A DNA stretch of 64,000 bases, taken from assembly GCF_000208745.1 (NCBI RefSeq), contig NC_030851.1, positions 926,058 to 990,057 on the forward strand, given 5' to 3'. Shown one piece after another: positions 12,301 to 28,657 of this stretch; positions within the stretch are counted from its first letter, which is position 1, and each line of letters opens with the position of its first letter. The notes under the pieces are model-generated. The model made no database searches. It was given only the letters and a program-made list of their open reading frames with translations, and was not told where the DNA came from. The DNA is from Theobroma cacao. Taxonomy: Eukaryota; Streptophyta; Magnoliopsida; Malvales; Malvaceae. Position numbers and translations under genes: made by a program.

Positions 12301-13719
12301 AGTCTTGGTCTATGCTCTCATTCTTCATTCTTTGTACCGATGGAGGCTGGGAGTAAATTCATAGGGTACATTTGTGCATACTCAGGGAGAAGGGGAGAGT
12401 AGTTTTAGGGGTGGGGGGGGGGGGGGGTGGTAACTTGTCGGAGAAAGGAACAGGGCTCCTCTCATTATATAGTTGATCTTGTTGCTAATGGACACAGTGT
12501 TGGCACGGTTTGGAATCAGTCCATATGGTCAGCAGTATAGTTCTCTAATTGCAATGTTGTGGAATGTTACATTCCTTACGAGCTTATTCTTTGCACAGGT
12601 GGCTGGAAACGTGTTGCATCAACAGAATGCTACATCTCCAATTAAAACTATACTTGGTTCGACTCCTACCAAACAGAACTCACGACGTGAAGGAAGAATG
12701 ATTAGAGGCATACTTTTAAACAAGGATGCTCGTCAAAATCAGTCTTCTGGGGTCCAGTCGGAGCAGCAAATTCGGACCTCAAATTTGGAAAAGGACAGAC
12801 GACCGCCACGGCATTCACATTCACATTTAGTTTTGAAGGATACAAACACTGCTTCAGATGACAAGGTTGTTGGGAATGACTTGCATGGTAGTGAGAAGCC
12901 AGAAAGACGTTGTAGAAACAAAGATAGACCAGATCGCGGTGTGTGGACCCTCCGCCGTTCTGATGGATCATATGCAAGTGATGAGTCCATGTCATCATCT
13001 GCTTCTCAATCTGCGCTGATACCTTTAGATCCTCTAGAAGGTATGGATATGTTAAATCTCTGGTATTCTTTGTTCTGTGGGAACATCATTGCCCTGCAGA
13101 TTCTCCACAAAGTGGAGTTGGTTGCTATCAAGACACAAATGCAAATTCAGACTTGCATACGATTGCATTATGTGCTCATGCCTCAGTGAATAGCAACAAC
13201 CAAAACTGAATTTTTCCTTTAAGGAGAATATGTTTTGATGTTTCTTTATGTGCATACAATTGTCCAGGGACTTATGGTGATACTAAAGTTGATTTGTCAA
13301 ATGTACGGTCTGTGCAAGTTAAAACTGTTGGAAGTGGACGCAACAGTTCTTTAGATAATGGTTAGTTTTGATTTTGGAAGCTGAACAAACTTTGTGTTCG
13401 TCATTTATTTGTTTGTAAGTTTACCATTTCATCAACTTCTTTTTCTTTTTTTTTTTTAAATTTATGCAGGATCCCATAATAAACATGTCAGCCGTCGTGG
13501 AGCTGTTGCCGATGGATCTTCTGTTATGAGTGATGGAAAACCTGGAAAAAGAGGCTGTGCTGCTGGCTATGGTTCTCATGAGGTGATTAAAACTATGCTT
13601 GGATATCAGATTTGTTTATTTGTCTTCTGCTACAATTTTTACTGACCAAATATTTTGATGTTTATTTTCTAAATTTGCAGAAACAAGTCTGGGTGCAGAA
13701 ATCGAGTTCTGGTTCTTAG
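9126..13719 (+). CDS. UPF3: UPF3, nonsense-mediated mRNA decay factor
   Basis: Twelve coding exons: 9126-9265, 9841-9947, 10320-10415, 10531-10629, 10760-10839, 11281-11394, 11834-11981, 12177-12250, 12599-13040, 13268-13360, 13470-13582 and 13681-13719. The joined frame is open for 514 residues. The N-terminal part (about 5-165) is the SMG4/UPF3 domain, an RRM-like fold: KVILRHLPP gives the RNP2-like strand and SRAYIDFKR the RNP1-like strand; it binds UPF2. The middle is Ser/Lys/Arg-rich with likely nuclear signals (KKDGR, KRGSEKRRGS). Residues 392-397 read RNKDRP, the core of the exon-junction-complex binding motif known in animal UPF3B. The protein bridges exon junction complexes to UPF2-UPF1 on aberrant mRNAs and shuttles between nucleus and cytoplasm. 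Exon 9 (442 nt) encodes most of the disordered C-terminal region. The 3' UTR appears spliced; see findings. Confidence 0.95.
9345..9370 (+). repeat. (TC)13 microsatellite in UPF3 intron 1
   Basis: A pure TC run in the first intron, ending in a slightly degenerate TTCTC. Likely length-polymorphic. Confidence 0.9.
12413..12427 (+). repeat. 15-base G tract in UPF3 intron 8
   Basis: An uninterrupted run of G in an intron, flanked by further G-rich sequence. It could form a G-quadruplex in the transcript and is also a likely site of sequencing length error. Confidence 0.85.
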
Positions 13720-15300
13720 TGAACCTTTAAAATGGTAAGCATTTGATTATTGTCAACTTTGTGGTTTACCAATATTCATTTATTTACTGTGATCAGAAAT
13801 GGTTGGCCAATATCAAGCTTAAAAATTATATAGCAGTTTAGACTACCAATAAATATTTATTCATTGAAAGAAAGGATGAATGGTAGAAAGTTTTCAGCAT
13901 TGGCAATCCTGGTCTTGTATATAGTGGTGTTAGGAGATTGTTGGTAGCAAGCTAAAGTATCAGCATTGGTGGTGGCAGTGAGCCTGATGGTAGTTTTGGT
14001 GGCGATTGGTGACGGCAAGATAAGTTGTAGGTGAGAGAACCAAAAGTGTGGACTTGTCTACAGTGTTCATGATGGCCATATTGCTGCTAATGGGCGTATT
14101 GGCGATGAAATGATGTGCGTGTTGATCTTATCATGATATTAACATTCAGATTCACCAATCTCAGTTAAGAGTATAAAATCTGCCTGAATTGATTCATCTA
14201 AGTATAATCTCTTTCTCTTAGTTGGAGTAACTTTTGGTGTGTTGAATGGGATTGTTACCTTCGTAGTTGATTTAAATTTGCCTACATAACTGATCTCTCA
14301 AGTATCGTGAGGAACGATAGGTTTTACTTTCCATTTTGTCACATGAAAGATAATTTCAGGGTAAGAGTTGTTGGAAAAAGTTTCTAACTCACTGCATGCT
14401 CTACTGCATTCTGTTTTGGTTGTTCAATTTTAACATTTTTTCTTCCATGGCTTTTGTCAAGGTGTGTATTGATTCTCATTTAACATTATTTTGCAGCAAA
14501 TTGCTTAGTCACATGAATATCGAGCATGCATTTGCTTTTTGCTGGAGGCTGTCTCGTTTTGCATAACCCATGATCAGGTGTAATCAATGTTTCAGCAGCA
14601 AAGTAGGGGAAGAGGTTCAGTTGACCTAGAGGTTGCAGATACCATTGTAATTAATACTTGGTTGGTTGAAGGAATCCCAATGTTAATACTTGGTGGATTG
14701 AAGAAAATCTTGATCTTAGTCAAAGATGGGTCGGAATAGAAAGGAACAAGAAGCAAAGAGAAATAAAAAGTTATCTTCTTAGTAATCGCACTGCATCACT
14801 GTTTTCATTGCTGCAGGCCATAGTGGATTTTGTCCAGCTGAGGCGCTATGAATCTCCTTTGATTCTTGCCATTGACTCGACTTGGTGCTGGCATATTCTG
14901 ATTTTATTGGTCGGTTTCCTCCCATAGCTGGAACTGTAAATATAAACGCAGAGCCCTCTACATACTCTCTGCTTTACTGAGTTATCATACGTGTCTTGTT
15001 GAGCAGTCCACCTTCTGTGTAGACTCAAGTTTAGCATTTGTCTGTATGGGTTTGTCCTTCGTGCAGAAGAGAAGGAAAGCTGGGGGAAACTTTTACCAGC
15101 CTGCAGCTTGTTTTGAATCATGGCGGATTTATGTTACTAGGCATTGGAGTGGTTTGGAGGAATGGTAAATTTGTATGTCGGTGGGAACCCATTTTGGTTT
15201 TTGTTTTGGCTTGGGTCTTATAAAGTGATATCCACAATGTGAGTGTTAATGTTTGCTGCCACTTCCATATGAATATGTGATTGCTCAACATTTCTAGCAA
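13720..15300 (+). other. UPF3 3' UTR with two predicted introns
   Basis: Only 15 bases after the stop comes a strong donor (ATG|GTAAGC at 13735). Good acceptors follow at TTTTGCAG (exon from 14497) and CATTGCTGCAG (exon from 14817), with a donor ATCAG|GTGTAA at 14578. The simplest model is UTR exons 13720-13734, 14497-14577 and 14817 onward. The stretch has no long coding frame in keeping with UPF3. Confidence 0.5.
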
Positions 15301-16100
15301 ATATTGTTTGAAAATTGGACGAAGTTTCTTTCTAAAAGAAATACCCTTTCTGGCCAAGAAAAAGGGAAGAAGGGAAATCAGCCTAAGTATCTAAGTGTCA
15401 ATGTGCGTTCTTCGATCTTAATATTTGTAACAGGATTTCTCACATTAGTGGAGTTAAGCAAGTTATTATATCACTTGTTAAAGGTTTATATTTTCAATTT
15501 AAATGAAAAAATTAAATTTGGAAGTTTAAAAGTTATTTTATTTGTTACTGACATGAGATTTATGAAAATAACGTGTCTTTATCATTAAACAAAAACATGA
15601 GATGTCGAATATAATGTTTTAATTTCGTAATAATTACCAATTAGTCAATCATAATAAAAAATTAAGGACAAAGAATAATATTTATCATTAGATAAATCTT
15701 ATACATATATGATTGTAATTGAAAATTATAATGAAAAATTTACATTTTGGTGCTACCCTATAATCTTTGTAGTATCAGAGTCAGACACAACCGACAGCCG
15801 GAGAGCTTTTGCCTTTAGACGTTCGTTGATGAGAAGCTGGGTTGGGAAAGTGTCACCATGCTTCCTACGGCCCAAAAGAAAACGCTTTGTTAGTTTGGAC
15901 TTTGGACTTTTGGAAGATAACGGACTTAACGGCTATCCCAAACACATGCGGTAGGAACTGGGGAAATGACGTGGCTAGCTTCTTTAGCAGAAACAAGGAG
16001 CTACCATGAACGAACGCCTTGTTCTTTCAATTACCTCTCCATAAACTGTTCTGATCGCTGCTTTGTTAGTTTGCTTTCAACCCTTTTTAGTTTACTTTCC
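15301..16100 (+). other. Promoter region and 5' leader of CRTISO-like gene
   Basis: AT-rich to about 15770, then balanced composition leading into the start codon at 16101. An in-frame ATG at 15966 would extend the protein by 45 residues. I treat that as leader because the extension has no transit-peptide signature of its own and MELGLQF starts a sensible transit peptide. Confidence 0.5.
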
Positions 16101-19100
16101 ATGGAATTGGGCCTTCAATTTGGCCGTCCTCTGTTCCCAGCTGGTTTCAAATGCCCACCGTCCAGAAGAACTCTTTTGGCGCGAAGTTCCAACGATAGTC
16201 CTGGGTTTTCTTCCAATGGCTCCGTCTCTGTCAAGCCTGCTAAAACTGTTCCAGGTTCTCTCTCTCTCTCGCCCCACATTTACACTTGCCTTACAATTGC
16301 CTTATGAATTTGTTGATTGATGATTTGCAGGGAAGCCAGAGGCTGATGTTGTTGTGATTGGGAGTGGTATTGGTGGGCTATGTTGCGCGGGACTTCTTGC
16401 TAGATACAACCAGGATGTTCTCGTGTTAGAAAGCCACGATCAGCCTGGTGGTGCTGCCCATTCTTTTGAGATTAAAGGCTACAAATTTGATTCTGGTCCA
16501 TCTTTATTCTCTGGTTTTCAGTCAAGAGGTCCTCAGGCGAATCCTCTTGCACAGGTGTTTGTTACCCCCCCCCCCCCCCCTCCCTATTTTTGTTTTCCAC
16601 ATGTTTTTCTACATCACGACTTTATCTTTGTCTATGGTATAGTGTTAGCCAGGTATAGTTTCCATATGAGCCATAAGGAAAAAAGAAGCAATTGATCTTG
16701 TACTCTTGGTCGTTGTTCTAAGATTACTTTTTGTAGTCGCATTCACTCAGCTTCGAGGGTCGATGAACAATGATTATGATTGAGGCAGTGGTGTTTGTCA
16801 GTTCTATTTATGTATTAAGATACCTGGTAATTTGGAACATGAATGTGCCAAAGCAGAAGCTAGCTTGGATAGCTTAGGGAATTTCTGATGTGGTGAACAA
16901 GTCAATGTAATGTCACCTTGGATGCAGTTCATCTGATTTCTCTGATCGATATAGTTTGCGGACGCTGGACACTCATCCTTTATTTTGATTATAAATCCTT
17001 GAGTTGCAGGTCCTGGATGCATTGGGTGAGTCAGTTCCATGTGCAAAGTATGATTCTTGGATGGTATACATTCCTGAAGGTGAATTCTTATCACGCATTG
17101 GCCCAACTGAATTTTACAAGGTGGACTGCCATTGTTAGATTTTTAAAATTCAAGCCCTTTTCATATTTTAATATGTATTTTGATATTTCTTTGTTTTCAT
17201 GTTCGTTTATCTGTTCTACATGCATTTTTTAAGAGTAGAACGCATCCAAATAATCTGGTTATGTAGATTTTTCTTGGTTATGCAATGACTGATACAATGA
17301 GACCTCATCTGCATCTTGTCTTAAAACACCAATTGCCAACAACAGAAGTTGAACACTGGTAAAATGAGCTGGAAACTTCTGTCAGTGGAATGTTTCTCTA
17401 TTTGATGTTATTAATTGGTACCATAATTACCTTCTTATGTATGATCGTGGTATAAGTTCTCTTTGAAAACATTCCTGCCATTGTTTGCTGATACATTCTT
17501 TGAGAGGCAAAGGTAACAAAAGGATTATGCAATGAGGTTATCCTTAAAAAAAACACTTGGTGCTCTAAGTTCAAAGGGTATTACTCTGATTAACTTTTCA
17601 TTCTTTTCAGGACCTTGAAAAGTATGCAAGTCAGAATGCCGTGCAAGAGTGGAAAAAACTTCTTGTGAGTTCCAAAAATTCTGCACATTATTGTCAATGT
17701 TTGAATTCAGATTAATTGTAGGAAGAAGAAATGTTGTTTCTGTTCATTTTTCTTTTAGGAGCTGACAGCCAATCCTTCAGTTTTTGTTCCCCTTCTACTT
17801 ATGGAGCTCTCTTAGTTTATAATAATTTTTTCTCAAAATAGAACTTTCAAAAGACCTGCCTCCAACAAAATAATTGATACCACAACTCTATCAGATTAGT
17901 TTTTCTCAAATTCATAATGCAATTTGGCTGCAGGATGCAATACTTCCATTATCTGCCGCTGCAATGGCTCTGCCGCCTTTATCGATCAGAGGAGATTTGG
18001 GTGTTCTTTCCACTGCTGCCACTAGATATGCCCCTTCCCTGCTGAAATCATTTGTAGAAATGGGACCTCAGGGAGTTTTTGGTGCTTCTAAGCTCTTACG
18101 ACCCTTCTCAGAAATCATGGACTCATTGGAGCTGAAAGACCCTTTTATTAGGAATTGGGTGGACCTTCTGGCTTTCCTGCTTGCCGGGGTGAAATCCAAT
18201 GGTATACTTTCAGCAGAGATGGTAACTATAAGGATATTCATGATTTTTAGCTTGCCTTTCTAAAGAATTGTGACTGTTCAAATCACCATTTGTATGATGC
18301 TTCATGGATGTCCTTGTAAATGTACTTTTCCTGAAAAGAATGTGTTTCTTTTTCATGCTTAATGCTTATATTCTGGGTGAAACGCCATTGACATACATCA
18401 AGTTCTTGTAAAATCTGACTTTGTTGAGTTTACTTCCAATTTTTTTCAGGTTTATATGTTTGCAGAATGGTACAAGCCTGGTTGTACTCTGGAGTATCCT
18501 CTTGATGGAGGTGGAGCTATTGTCGACGCTCTTGTTCGAGGAATGGAAAAGTTTGGGGGACGGCTATCTCTAGGAAGTCATGTGGTGAAGATCATTGTTG
18601 AGAATGGTAAAGCTACCGGAGTTAAGCTGAAAGGTGGTCAGGTAAACATAATTCCAATGATGGAAACTGAACTTTAAAATTGTCTGAAACAGATTCTGTC
18701 TTCCTGAAATGCTATTGTCTGAAGATATATGTGTTTGCTGCAGTTTATACGTGCTAAAAAGGCTGTTGTTAGCAATGCATCCATGTGGGACACTTTGAAC
18801 CTGCTGCCCAAGGATCAACTACCAAAGTCATACATTGATAGGATTAAGACAACACAGCAATGCGAATCATTCATGCATCTCCATCTAGGCTTTGATGCAG
18901 AGGTTAGAAATATTAGCAACTGGCAACATAGTTGTCTAATTAGTTTTCCTGTCGGTTACTAGGTTCTGAATCTTTGGTCTCCTTGTGTGTTCTATCTCCA
19001 GTACACACCTCATTAACCACTTTTTAAGCATAAAAAATGTCCAGGATCTGTGCGAGGATTTGGGAATCCATCATATTGTTGTTAATGACTGGGATAGAGG

Positions 19101-19732
19101 AGTTGATGCTGATCAGAATGTTGTCTTAATATCTGTACCTAGTGTACTTAGTCCCAATCTGGCACCACGGGGGAAGCACATTTTACATGCTTACACACCA
19201 GGAACTGAACCATTTGAATTGTGGGATGGCCTCGATCGCAGAAGTCCAGAATACAAAAAGCTTAAAGCTGAACGATCGGAGGTAATCAAAACTTGCTTGC
19301 TAGCTTTTTCTGCTAATTCACAGTACTTAAACTGTTACACCAGAATCAAGATTGACAGGATCAAACTCCTTGGTGTAAAATGTAACATTTTCTCAAGGTA
19401 ATGCTTTCATAAACCAGGTATTGTGGAGAGCTGTTGAACGAGCACTTGGCTCAGGTTTCAGCCGGGAGAAGTGTGAGGTGAAAATGGTCGGAACTCCATT
19501 GACACATCAAAGGTTTTTAAGAAGGAACAGAGGAACTTATGGACCAGCTATACAAGCCGGACAAGACACTTTTCCAGGACATTCGACCCCCATCCCACAG
19601 CTTTACTGCTGTGGAGATTCTACTTTTCCAGGCATTGGAGTCCCTGCAGTTGCTGCTAGCGGTGCCATTGTTGCCAATTCGTTAGTTTCCGTTTCACAAC
19701 ACTCCCAGCTTCTTGATGCCATTGGAATTTGA
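16101..19732 (+). CDS. CRTISO-like FAD-dependent oxidoreductase, plastid
   Basis: Nine coding exons: 16101-16254, 16331-16554, 17010-17120, 17611-17664, 17934-18221, 18450-18641, 18744-18902, 19045-19281 and 19418-19732, all in phase, giving 577 residues. Residues 1-50 are rich in Ser, Arg and Pro and look like a chloroplast transit peptide. Residues 58-67 (VVVIGSGIGG) are the dinucleotide-binding GxGxxG motif, followed by an acidic strand end (LVLES) that binds the FAD ribose. Near the C-terminus CGDSTFPGIGVPAVAASG matches the second FAD signature of the phytoene desaturase/carotenoid isomerase superfamily. It resembles Arabidopsis At1g57770 more than true CRTISO, so the substrate is not settled; a carotenoid or other isoprenoid isomerase or saturase role is inference. 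Intron 2 holds a 16-base C tract. Confidence 0.93.
16565..16580 (+). repeat. 16-base C tract at the start of CRTISO-like intron 2
   Basis: The run begins ten bases after the exon 2 donor, very close to the splice site. Length may vary and is prone to sequencing error. Confidence 0.85.
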
Positions 19733-20289
19733 ACCCCATCGGTGAGTTTTGATTATACCCTTTGGAAACCATATCCTTTCAGCCTAATCATTACTGTACA
19801 TAAGCAACATGGAAATTGGAAAGGAACCCAGTTTTTGTTTCTTTAATTTACAACCAAAATCTTATGTTTCATGATGTTTGAATCTCTGATAACCTGTCTG
19901 AGTGCAGTGTTATTACAACAAAATTTAGAGGCCTTTTCCACTCATTCTGATGAACAACTGTTTTGCACTTAGGGTCCAAAAAGAACATCATGGTGCTTGA
20001 GTTGAAATGCGTGCCTGACATCATCACTGTACTTTATCTTGGGATATTGTGCAACACAAAGAAGATTTATGTATTGGGTCTTATGTTTTTTTTTTTAAAA
20101 AACTGCACTCTCAGATCTTAAAGTCTTAACATTACTTTCTCATTTTCAGTTTGTTTATCATTCTTGGTCGTTCAATGATGGACAGCTGCAGATGTCGGGA
20201 ATTTTCAATGTTGTACTGTGCTTATACAGAAACTTGGTCATGAATTTAGAAAGTTCCGTGTCATGTTGTAAATGTACGCAGGCAAGGAG

Positions 20290-23200
20290 CTCACTTTATA
20301 GTAATATTTTTTAGATATAATATTTATAAAAAATCTGAATTATTTTTAAAAAATAAAATAATTTTATATTTTTTATTACGTTCAATCAAGTTTTATAATA
20401 TTATTTTTAGTTAAATAAGTTTTTATAATTAATAATTAATTAACTATTATTAATCAAAATATTACTTATCATTTTATATAACACAGCGTTTATATGATAT
20501 GTTAACATTTTATAATAAATAAAAATATAATATGATGACATGGTTATATAACATTTTCACCGTCAACATCAAGAGTCATGCAGATATAAAATAATAATTA
20601 TATTTTAATTAATGACAATTAACTTATCATTAATCATAAAAATCTATTTAATTTAAAATAAAAATATAAAATTTTGATTAAACATAATAAAAGAATAAAA
20701 TCTTATTTAAGCTTTCTTAAGTAATTTAAGAACTTTTTTAAGCATTATACCTTTTCTTTTACAAGATTATAATTTCGAGTAAAAATATTAGTTAATTTTT
20801 TTTATGGTACATTTTATGTAGCGAATAGAAAAATCTCGAAACTATAATTATTTTTTTATCAAAAAATATATGTTTAAGATTTAAAATATTTTTCTTTTTG
20901 AGTGATGACAAAAAGGGAAGAAATCAAGCGAGAAAGGAAGATGCTACCTTTCAATTTTCCATAGTAGAGCAAGGAGTAAACTTGCTTGTGAAGAATGAAT
21001 CATGGAGATTTCAAACAAATCAAAGAATAATTTTTACAAAAAAAAGAAGAAGAGAATTTTAGAGACAAAGTCTCCAATTTTTCAAACCCTTTTTCATATA
21101 TGGCATTGGACCACTTTATCTTTCTTAGGCACTATGCTTAATAGGGACTATGAATAGTGGAGGACCACCTAACTTGTTCCTTTATTCATCACACAGCACA
21201 CTTTGCTCTGCTTCTTTGCTAATACTCTTTCCCCAAATTTTTTTTTTCCCACACTTGGAAGCATGCAAATGAAAAAGCTTGACAAAGCTAACATGCTATG
21301 GGTTCCACAGCATATGGTTCTAATCTAATCTACTCTAGATTTTTTTTATTAATTATTTTTCGTAAAATTAACATCTCAAAAAAAATTACACCCATCATCC
21401 TCAAAATTTTTATTCTCAAAAAATTGGGTATTTGTCAAATTAATAAATATATAAATTAAAATTTTAAAAAATAGAAAATAAGTATAATTTATGTTCGACA
21501 TTTTCTGTTATATTTATTTAATTACATTTGTATATGTCAAAAAAATAAATAAATAATTAAATTGTGCCAGCAATAATTCCAGGAGTTGCATGAGGCGGTG
21601 GAAGTACCACGCATGCAAATCGACAATCACAAAAAAAAAAAAAAAAAAAAATTTACCTTCCATGACCAACCAAATCAATAATCATCATATAAATATATTT
21701 TTTTTGAGGGTCAACATTTTCATGCCATTTTTTAAAAAGATTTACGTGGAATTTCTCAACCGTCGACAATTGTCCTATTTTTAGCAACAACAGAAAGAGA
21801 TTTTCCTTTTTATTTTTGATAATGATAATATTATTATGAATATGATTATAATATCAAGAGTGACAAACAAGTCAACAAAAGCGATGGTGTGTGATCAGAT
21901 GATTTAATCATGAGTACGTTGAACACCCATGATGATGTGCTACATGGGACCCCCATCATCTTGGCATGATGATTTTGCTGCCACATGTCATCAAGTGAAT
22001 ATGCATGGTTATATTTTAATCAAATAGGTGTTATTCGAAAAATATTTATGAGTATTTGATTTATTAATTAATATATAATTTTTTAAATAAATAATATAAA
22101 TTTAATTTTTTAAAAAAATTAAAAATTAATTTATTGCGTTTGCTCGGTTTATAATTTTTTATTTTGTCGGTATTTTATTTTTACATTAAATAAAAAATTT
22201 TGAAAAAAGAAAAAATAGATAGGGACTTAACAAAAAAGAACAAGACTGTATGGATCAGGATATAAAAAGGAGCAATATTCGACTATTCTGAATTTTTGTT
22301 TGATCTTATCTTTTGCTATATCCATTTGGAACCCTTTTTGTCACTCACACATTATTTGTTTATTTATTTATTTGTTTATAATAAATTTCCTTTTCAAAAC
22401 AGGCTAAAGGACATTGATTTCAGAATTTGATTGGTCGTAAGAAATACCCTTTTTCGATGAAATTTCAACAAACAATTTCATCGAAAATTTAACAAAATGA
22501 TTTTTATTTTGTTATAATACAATATATATATATTTTGATAAATATTTTCATTTTAAGCAAAACCCATAAAAAATAAAGTTCAAATTCAAGCAATCAATTA
22601 TCGATGTGGCTTAGATTTGCAATAAATTAAATGAAAATAAATATTTGATGAGAAGCTAAAGGAATAGAAGACATTGTACCCTAACTCATGAAAGTCAATA
22701 ATTGATCAAAGCATATGACCATGATTTAATTAAAAGCCTTTGGCATTTTGCTTGAAGACAACTCTCCAAAATTAATTTCTAAAGGGGGTAAATAATTTAA
22801 TAAAATAAGTACTTTTTTCTGTATCTGAATGTTTATTTTTTTCGAAAATTAAGGTAAAACTTTTGGTTTTAATATGTTTCATATTAAAATTTAATTTTTT
22901 TTATAATATATATGTATTAGGGGTCGAAAAGAAAAGAAAATTTTATTTTGGGATAACTAAAAAAAATGGAACGGAGAGAATATATTTTTTGAAATATTAA
23001 TAAAGTTATTCCCAAGCAAAATGCATTTTATTAGTAGAAGAACAGCAAAAAAATATTCTTTTTTTGAAAAATTAACACAATATTCCCACATATTGTACAT
23101 TTAGTCTTCAAAGAATTATGAATTTTGATGAAAAAAATAAAAAAAATTCGAAGATACATGAACGTACGAATGCTTGGACCACAATCGAGAACAAATAATG

Positions 23201-23980
23201 AAATTTCGCAATCCATAATTATATTTTTTAACTTATTAAAAATTATTTCATGGGGTTGTGTTGGTCTCCCCCAAGTCGATAATCCAAATAATTAATGGAA
23301 TAAATTAAAATTAATGAAATTCATTAGTGTAATTCCCATTGCATATTTGAACAAAGAAAAAGATAATGCAAAAAGTCAAAAGTAGTTCAACTTTTGAACA
23401 AAGACAAACGCCCCTCCTCTTCTGTCAAATCCTTTACCAAAGCAAATAATTATAACTACTTAATTACTACCAGAGACTTTAAGCAATAATTCAATTTAGT
23501 AAATCCATTAATTCGGTTTCACATTTAAAATTAATTGAGAGTATTAATTTTTGATCAATTTTTAGTATTTAAAATTTATAATTGAATTAATCGAACAAAT
23601 TGATTATTAATAAATAAATCAACTTTAAATTTATTTTAATTTTTAGACATCTAATAATATTTTTATTTTTTAAACTTATTTTTGAAAAATAAACATATTT
23701 TTATTTTAATTAAGGTGAAGGCCAAAAAGAGTGGGGATAATTTACTTAAAAATAAACATACAAGGACAGGAAAAAATTATTTATAAAACTAATGCATCTC
23801 ACTTAATTATTAAAATAATTATTTATATTTACTGTCACTGTACAGTATATTTATAATAGTAAAGCTTAGAATTAAAAAATAAATTAATAATTTTAATAAT
23901 TGGTAATAAGTTGAGTGAAGATTGTCAGGTAATTGTCAGTTCTTATTCAAAAAAACATCCATACACTCCACCAGACACTC
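20290..23980. other. Gene-poor AT-rich region, 3.7 kb
   Basis: Between the 3' UTR of the CRTISO-like gene (about 20280) and the leader of the kinase gene. It is strongly A/T-rich with many homopolymers. I looked for exons, tRNA-like hairpins, long terminal repeats and transposase remnants and found none convincing. The last kilobase probably includes the kinase promoter. Confidence 0.6.
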
Positions 23981-23984
23981 TCTC

Positions 23985-24032
23985 CCTCAATCTTTCTCTC
24001 TCTCTTTCTCTCTTTCTCTCTTTCTCTCTCCC
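23985..24032 (+). repeat. CT-rich microsatellite in kinase 5' leader
   Basis: Imperfect CTCTCTTT repeats mark a pyrimidine patch typical of plant core promoters and 5' UTRs. It lies just upstream of the presumed first non-coding exon of the kinase gene. Confidence 0.7.
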
Positions 24033-25456
24033 CCTCAAAATATATAGAAAAATAAAATTAAATTAAGTTCAAAAAAGAAAAAAAATCAAAAATCGAGAAA
24101 GTAGAAAGCTTGATCAGATCAGAAACAGTTCGCAGTTTCCTGCGTTTAATTTTTTTTTTTGGCTTTGAAGTTCTTAATCAAAAGCCGAAGATTGAAAGGA
24201 AAAAAAATGCGCTTGATCTGTTTTCAGTTTCGTTCCGAACAGTTCCGAGTAAGTATCCGAAACTCAAAGATCGTTTCCTCGATCTGTTTTTCTTTTTTTT
24301 TTTTTGTAAGTGATGATTTTGCTTTTTTTTTTTTCAATTTTTGAGGAGAAAATGTTTTATTTGTAGGAGTTTTTTCTCTTAAATTTATCATTTAGAGTGG
24401 AAAACTTTGTGGTGTTTTGATTTTGGTCAGATTAGGGTTTAGATCTGATGAAGAGCTCCGTGTAAGAATAACAGAGAATTTCACGGCGTGAATCACTGTA
24501 AAATTTTCTTTATTATTTTTTTTTGGTTTGAATTTTACTATTGATAGATCACACTGATAATGTTAGCAAAAAATTCGCAATTTTTATTTGAAACAAAGTA
24601 AGAAATACGAAGATTAGTAATTTAATGGAAAGAAAGCTCATTTATTAAGCTGAATGATTAGCTGAAGATTGAACAAGCATTTAATCTAAGGCATGTTTTC
24701 AGATAATTTAACGTTAGACTTCACTGTACCAAGGAAGCGAATTTATGTAGCTGATCTTACTAGTTTGATGTTAAGCCTAGTTGTCTGTATTAACTGAAAA
24801 TCTCTTTCGTGTTTCATTTCATTGCATTTTTTCACATCCACATTTTGAAAATTATATTTGTAGATGCTACATGGGGAAGTAATTGTTAAATTTTTAATTC
24901 CCTTGTGATTTCCATATTCCATTCTATCTGTCTGGTCTCGTAATTGTTTACTCAAATGCTTGAAAGCTTTTGAGTCGCTTGACCATCATACACATGCCAT
25001 CCTCGTGTCCTGTAAGTATATAGTTAGGGTAGCAATTAGTGTGCGTGGATTGCTTTTTGCTTCTTCTATTTTGCACCAGCGTAAGATGCTAGAGTATCTG
25101 ACAACTTTCTGATTGGCTCAAGAGAATTGTTACTAGAGGATGTCGTTTAATTAGTAGTAAAAGGTTTCTGCTATTTTATTTTAAGAGTTTATTCTTGTGA
25201 TGTTGTCTAAGCAACTATATCCCTGGTGCATTTTTTTCTTTGTTTAGATCTTTTATCTTTGTCAGTAGGTCATATTATTTTTGCATGGGAATCCGTGATA
25301 TTAATCATTCTATATTCATCATTTTTTTATGTTTCTGACTTGGTAATTTTGTGAATCTATTAGGAAGATAGGTGTTTGGACGGGCTGGGCAGCTGCACTA
25401 CAGAGTATTTGGTGGATAGCAAATACTAGAAACTTGAACATTTACCTGGCTGAGTT
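24033..25456 (+). other. Spliced 5' leader of the GSK3-like gene
   Basis: A strong donor (TTCCGA|GTAAGTATCC, intron from 24249) and a plausible acceptor (CTATTAG, exon from 25364) define a leader intron of about 1.1 kb. A telo-box (TTAGGGTTT) lies at 24432-24440 within it. An in-frame TGA six bases before the ATG closes the coding frame upstream. Confidence 0.55.

Positions 25457-28657
<3,201 letters not shown>

Noticed and set aside
12702..12998. Two open frames of 83-98 codons on the minus strand
   Set aside because: They are opposite UPF3 exon 9, which is clearly coding on the plus strand; they are shadows of its codon bias.
16092..16320. Alternative frames over the first exon of the CRTISO-like gene
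   Set aside because: Only the frame starting at 16101 joins in phase to the exon with the FAD-binding motif.
20290..23980. Possible transposable element in the long AT-rich gap
   Set aside because: I found no terminal repeats, target-site duplications, or reverse transcriptase or transposase motifs; composition alone is not evidence.
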